From Ignavibacteriales bacterium (GTDB lineage Bacteria; Bacteroidota; Ignavibacteria; Ignavibacteriales; Melioribacteraceae): a stretch of DNA of 64,000 nucleotides. Position 1 is the first letter of the stretch; the number at the start of each line of letters is the position of its first letter. The translations under genes and the position numbers were made by a program. Of this stretch, positions 61,871 to 64,000 are shown piece after piece. The notes under the pieces are model-generated. The model was not told the DNA's origin and did not search any database. It was given only the letters and a program-made list of their open reading frames with translations. Where the stretch lies: NCBI GenBank assembly GCA_026390795.1, contig JAPLFG010000002.1:186001-250000 (forward strand). The letters run 5' to 3'.

Positions 61871-62055
61871 TTTAGACCGAAGATGAATTGACCTCTCCAA
61901 TTGATAATTTATCGTTAACAACCTCATTGATCTTGGATACATCCCAATGGGACTGTACTTGAGATAGAATTTTGTTATATTTTATCCGGTTACTGTCTGT
62001 CCCTATCATTAATCAGAGACAATATTATTTAATACCTTTTATAAAGAGGTGTAAA

Positions 62056-62673
62056 ATGAAAAATATTGTTTTCTTATTTTGTTCAATCATTACAATAAGC
62101 TGCAGTTCGATACCGCAAAATGAAACTAACTCTACCAGGCTGGAACTATTAGAAAAGTATCCGTTGCCTACCGTACTGCAAGAAATTTACAAACCGAATT
62201 TTAGAATATCGGCATTGATGTTGATCAATCAAAATGGTTCAGTTATTGAAGTTAAATTGCTAAGATCCAGTGGAGATCATTCATGGGATATGAAGTTGAT
62301 TGAGTCACTCAAAAAATGGAAATATGCGCCTCCGTTGGTTAATAATCATCCCCGCAGTATTTGGATCCAGCAGAATATCAGAATTGAAATTGGAGAACCG
62401 CTTTATCTCTCATTCTCAGAGATATTATGTGAGAATATTGTCCAGGCAAATGAGGTGTATGAAGCGCTGAAGAAAGGTCAGGATTTCGGGGATCTAGCTC
62501 TGAAATATTCTATTAATCCATCCAGAATAAATAGAGGCAAAGTTGAGAGTGTGGATATTCATATTTATCCGGATTATCTACAGAAAGAATTAAAAAGCCT
62601 AAATACTCATGAATTCAGTATGCCAATCCGATACGGCGATAAATTTTTGATTGTTAAGCGGAACGGTACATAG
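62056..62673 (+). CDS. Lipoprotein combining TonB-C-like and parvulin-like segments
   Basis: ATG 62056, with AGAGG upstream, gives 205 residues. The signal ends TISC-SS, a plausible lipobox. Residues about 40-110 (FRISALMLINQNGSVIEVKLLRSSGDHSWDMKLIESLKKWKYAPPLVNNHPRSIWIQQNIRIEI broadly) follow the TonB C-terminal pattern. The remainder (ANEVYEALKKGQDFGDLALKYSINPSRINRGKVESVD, then LNTHEFSMPIRYGDKFLIVKR) follows parvulin/PpiC prolyl isomerases. Both matches are by pattern only. It may assist folding of outer-membrane or secreted proteins. Confidence 0.65.
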   Translation: MKNIVFLFCSIITISCSSIPQNETNSTRLELLEKYPLPTVLQEIYKPNFRISALMLINQNGSVIEVKLLRSSGDHSWDMKLIESLKKWKYAPPLVNNHPRSIWIQQNIRIEIGEPLYLSFSEILCENIVQANEVYEALKKGQDFGDLALKYSINPSRINRGKVESVDIHIYPDYLQKELKSLNTHEFSMPIRYGDKFLIVKRNGT

Positions 62674-62737
62674 AAAAACATTTACATATTATTCTTTTTC
62701 CGGTTAATAGTTCAAATTCATTTCTTTTCTGAAAATA

Positions 62738-62872
62738 TTAATTTTCCAAAGCATTCATATATGCCGGAAGTAATATTTTATTATCCTTACTCATAGTGAT
62801 CAAACGAATTGAATATCCTTTCTTTTTGATAGTGAATGTGTTGATATAATCTTTGGTAATCGAAAATATCAC
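62738..62872 (-). pseudogene. Possible small gene or remnant in a 299-base gap
   Basis: A 44-codon leftward frame from GTG 62872 reads protein-like (NTFTIKKKGYSIRLITMSKD, then NKILLPAYMNALEN). There is no ribosome site, and a stop directly precedes the GTG. Nothing else is seen in 62674-62972. Confidence 0.2.
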
Positions 62873-62972
62873 TTAAATTCTTAACTAATATACCTTTCGA
62901 ATTAGATCATGTCTTAAAAAATAAATCGGTCCTCTCCAAAATTTCTTCAGAATTGATTCCTTATATTTCATT

Positions 62973-63650
62973 ATGAAACTTATTCTAATAGAAGATGAAA
63001 AGGATTTAGCCAAAACAATCTCCTCTTATCTAAAAGAGGAACAGTACAATATTGATAACGCATTTACATACGAAGAAGCATTAAGTCTTATAAATATTTA
63101 TGAATATGACTGCGCACTGGTTGATCTGATGCTGCCCGATGGAAACGGTCTCGACCTAATAAAAATTATTAAAGAGGTGAATCGGCAATGCGGAATTATA
63201 ATAATTTCAGCAAAGGAATCTCTAGACGACAAGATTTACGGGCTTAACACAGGTGCGGATGATTATATTACCAAGCCGTTTCATCTTGCAGAGTTGAATG
63301 CTAGGATTAAATCTCTGATCAGACGAAAACAATTCGACGGCGGGAATAGAATTGAAATAAACGAACTGACTATAGACATCGACAAGAGGGAACTGCTGAT
63401 CAATCAAACGCAAGTAGAACTTACGCGACGGGAATTTGATCTCCTTTTATTTTTTATAAGTAATAAAGAAAGAGTATTGAATAAAGAAGCAATAGTTGAG
63501 CATGTATGGGGAGAAAACGCGAACGCGTTTGATAACTACGATTTTGTTTACACTCATGTTAAAAATTTGAGGAAGAAGTTAAAAGAAAATAATGCCGAAG
63601 ATTATCTTAAATCGGTTTACGGTATTGGATATAAATTTACATTGAAATGA
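62973..63650 (+). CDS. OmpR-family response regulator
   Basis: The protein has 225 residues. Receiver 1-115 with acidic pair E7/D8, acceptor D51 in ALVDLMLPDGNG and Lys in DYITKPF; then a winged-helix domain (LTRREFDLLLFFISNKERVLNKEAIVEHVWGENAN...YVYTH-type recognition region, VYGIGYKFTLK end). Its stop overlaps the ATG of the following kinase gene (ATGA), so the two form a standard two-component pair. Confidence 0.95.
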   Translation: MKLILIEDEKDLAKTISSYLKEEQYNIDNAFTYEEALSLINIYEYDCALVDLMLPDGNGLDLIKIIKEVNRQCGIIIISAKESLDDKIYGLNTGADDYITKPFHLAELNARIKSLIRRKQFDGGNRIEINELTIDIDKRELLINQTQVELTRREFDLLLFFISNKERVLNKEAIVEHVWGENANAFDNYDFVYTHVKNLRKKLKENNAEDYLKSVYGIGYKFTLK

Positions 63651-64000
63651 AACTCCTTAATAAAATATCGATTTACTACATTATGAATACGGCAATCCTT
63701 TTTATTGCTGGATTGTTTGCTATTTATTTTTCGGTTGATTGGATTATAGCGGATAGAGCAGATAAACAGCTGAAGGATACAAGTAAAGAAGTGCGGTATA
63801 AATTGAGCCAGGGAATCAAAATTGAATATTCCCCATTAATTGAAATAGAATCAGTTCCTAACGATCTTCATCTTAGCTCTACTTATAAGGATACACTTAT
63901 TTATTTCCAAGGTAAAAAGGAAACCGAAGAATACAGGCAATATACTGTCTATAAAGAAGTAAATGATAAAAATTATAAGATAACCGTACGCGCATCTTTA
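63647..64000 (+). CDS. Sensor histidine kinase, N-terminal part (cut by window edge)
   Basis: ATG 63647 overlaps the regulator's stop; 118 codons are visible and the frame is open to the end. An N-terminal transmembrane helix (IYYIMNTAILFIAGLFAIYFSV) is followed by an apparently extracytoplasmic segment (DKQLKDTSKEVRYKLSQGIKIEYSPLIEIE). Kinase domains would lie beyond the window; the call rests on this layout and on coupling to the OmpR-type regulator. Confidence 0.75.
   Translation, partial: MKLLNKISIYYIMNTAILFIAGLFAIYFSVDWIIADRADKQLKDTSKEVRYKLSQGIKIEYSPLIEIESVPNDLHLSSTYKDTLIYFQGKKETEEYRQYTVYKEVNDKNYKITVRASL

Noticed and set aside
1-64000. CRISPR array or restriction/toxin-antitoxin defence locus
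   Set aside because: No regularly spaced direct repeats and no recognisable cas, restriction or toxin-antitoxin pair were seen; the repeated octamer in the element is too short and irregular for an array.

Overview
The window looks like chromosome of an Ignavibacteria-type bacterium (Bacteroidota/Chlorobi group). The evidence is a type IX secretion (T9SS) locus at the left edge (SprA C-terminus and PorX), two proteins with T9SS C-terminal sorting domains of the NYPNPFNPST kind, AT-rich DNA, and one match to the Bacteroidota-style TAnnTTTG promoter element. No 16S rRNA is present, so the assignment rests on protein families and is an inference.

Region by region: 1-5.6 kb holds sprA(partial)-porX-tsaE-tsaB-DUF1573-accD in one overlapping run. 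5.7-7.6 kb holds cysteine desulfurase and birA on the minus strand. 7.8-10.8 kb is a chaperone operon (hsp20-dnaK-hsp20) with a sigma-54-like promoter and a strong terminator. 10.8-24 kb is housekeeping: M1 peptidase, def, fmt, two PLP sulfur amino acid enzymes, pgeF, an EamA transporter, folB-folK, a deoxynucleoside kinase, a glycosyltransferase and Ppx/GppA. 24.1-25.2 kb is an orphan histidine kinase. 25.7-32.9 kb is asnS followed by nuoJKLMN, the distal membrane arm of complex I. 33-39.3 kb holds a GIY-YIG protein, nnrDE, VanZ, a YdcF-like protein, nusB, a UMF1-type transporter and an M50B-like membrane peptidase.

At 39.45-39.69 kb lie tRNA-Gly(CCC) and tRNA-Val(TAC). A 12.5-kb integrated element occupies the 3' end of tRNA-Val: an exact 48-bp copy of the tRNA end is present at 39647-39694 and again at 52194-52241, and a tyrosine recombinase lies next to the second copy. 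All element genes read leftward. They include two tyrosine recombinases, a replisome-organizer-like protein, lambda-type terminase subunits, a GPZ-like tail protein, a tape-measure protein, a candidate -1 frameshift gene pair, small unknown proteins, a secreted protein and a LuxR-type HTH. Portal, capsid, protease and lysis genes are not seen, so this is either a defective prophage or a phage satellite. It also holds structured intergenic elements and eight copies of the octamer GCTGAGGG.

The most interesting chromosomal unit is 52.4-55.6 kb. A PAS/AAA+/Fis sigma-54 activator is followed by two palindromes and a well-formed -24/-12 promoter. That promoter reads into a TPR-like gene and a split-Soret-type dihaem cytochrome fused to a T9SS sorting domain. 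This looks like a dedicated, enhancer-controlled circuit for a cell-surface cytochrome. To its right are a 1676-residue multi-PAS hybrid histidine kinase (minus strand), a T9SS-sorted FISUMP-domain protein, a lipoprotein that appears to join TonB-C-like and parvulin-like parts, and the start of an OmpR-family two-component system cut by the window edge.
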